Assembly (NCBI GenBank): GCA_964496595.1
Contig: CAZCAI010000069.1
Location: 1-23,688, forward strand
Length of the DNA: 23,688 nt
Reading direction: 5' to 3'
Origin: JAAAOZ01 sp964496595
GTDB lineage: Bacteria; Chloroflexota; Anaerolineae; B4-G1; SLSP01
A model generated the notes under the pieces. That model had not been told where the DNA came from. It saw nothing but the letters and a program-made list of their open reading frames with translations, and made no database searches. The position numbers and the translations under genes were made by a program. Below, in pieces: positions 23,393 to 23,688 of this stretch; the first letter of the stretch is position 1, and every line of letters begins with the position of its first letter.

Positions 23393-23688
23393 CGAAGGAC
23401 GAATGACGAATGGAGGATCTAGTCACCGGACACTTCTCAGTTCACGGATAAACACGGATTCACACTTTTTACATTTAGGAAATCTTTCCGGTAGCCGATT
23501 CCGTAATTTGGAATTTAGAATTGCGAATAATGCTATTGAGTAGAGATTCAAAATTCTAAACTCGCAATTGACTGATGTTGATTTCTATGTTGTAGGAAGA
23601 GCCATTCCGGGAATGTAAGGGATAAAATTCAACCTTAGCGTGACCCTTGACCGCACGTTAACAATCGCATAGTTAGACCTTGCGCTTT
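23393..23688. other. A+T-rich non-coding end of the window
   Basis: No gene is supported here. The stretch contains short repeats: GACGAA three times at 23394-23409, CACGGAT at 23443-23449 and 23453-23459, an inverted pair TTTAGAATT (23514-23522) / AATTCTAAA (23552-23560), a second pair AATTGCGA (23519-23526) / TCGCAATT (23562-23569), and the palindrome CATTCC-G-GGAATG (23603-23615). No clear terminator for the secreted-protein gene is seen. Confidence 0.5.

Overview
The window is a GC-rich bacterial chromosome segment, most likely from the phylum Chloroflexota (Anaerolineae/Caldilineae-like). This rests on gene content (a PDZ/DUF512 radical-SAM protein, zinc-ribbon-tailed methyltransferases, a CPBP protease with a large tail) and on a giant secreted protein that ends in an xYLPLLxR tail I associate with secreted Chloroflexota proteins. 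It is an inference; no rRNA or other marker is present. There are no tRNA or rRNA genes, CRISPR arrays, transposases or integrases.

Layout. (1) 1-3.8 kb, minus strand: glmS, then a DUF512/PDZ radical-SAM gene bracketed by two copies of a small imperfect hairpin repeat. (2) 3.9-5.6 kb, plus strand: a promoter, a single-pass membrane protein and a methyltransferase joined by an ATGA overlap, ending at a strong terminator. (3) 5.65-9.2 kb, plus strand: a SEC-C-tailed protein, a cation diffusion facilitator with Mn-type site residues, a polytopic membrane protein and a second zinc-ribbon methyltransferase, the last three tightly coupled. (4) 9.2-11.8 kb, minus strand: nadE and a CPBP intramembrane protease overlapping by 4 bp, separated from region 3 by a 95-bp nested inverted-repeat element. 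(5) 11.85-13.72 kb, plus strand: an A+T-richer accessory island of two tandem expression cassettes. They share a 126-bp identical promoter/leader block and a 40-bp identical terminator but carry different two-gene cargos: a TumE/DUF6516-type toxin-antitoxin-like pair, and a PepSY-like protein plus a small C39-like cysteine peptidase. (6) 13.73-16.85 kb, minus strand: a three-gene operon of a CvpA-family membrane protein, a KAP P-loop NTPase fused to a formylglycine-generating-enzyme-like (SUMF1) domain, and a small membrane protein. (7) 17.1-23.4 kb, plus strand: one 2089-residue secreted multidomain protein. (8) 23.4-23.7 kb: A+T-rich non-coding sequence with short repeats.

How the genes work together. 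Regions 1-4 are mostly housekeeping or envelope functions (amino-sugar and NAD synthesis, metal export, methyl transfer). Regions 5 and 6 look like a small conflict/accessory island placed between nadE and the secreted-protein gene. The most interesting point is the twin cassette: one slot holds a recognised toxin-antitoxin-like pair, and the neighbouring slot, under the same promoter and terminator, holds a PepSY-like/C39 peptidase pair. This suggests that the second pair may be a toxin-antitoxin-like module of its own. The KAP-SUMF1 operon next door is a second candidate conflict system. All functional links in regions 5 and 6 are inference from sequence and context.
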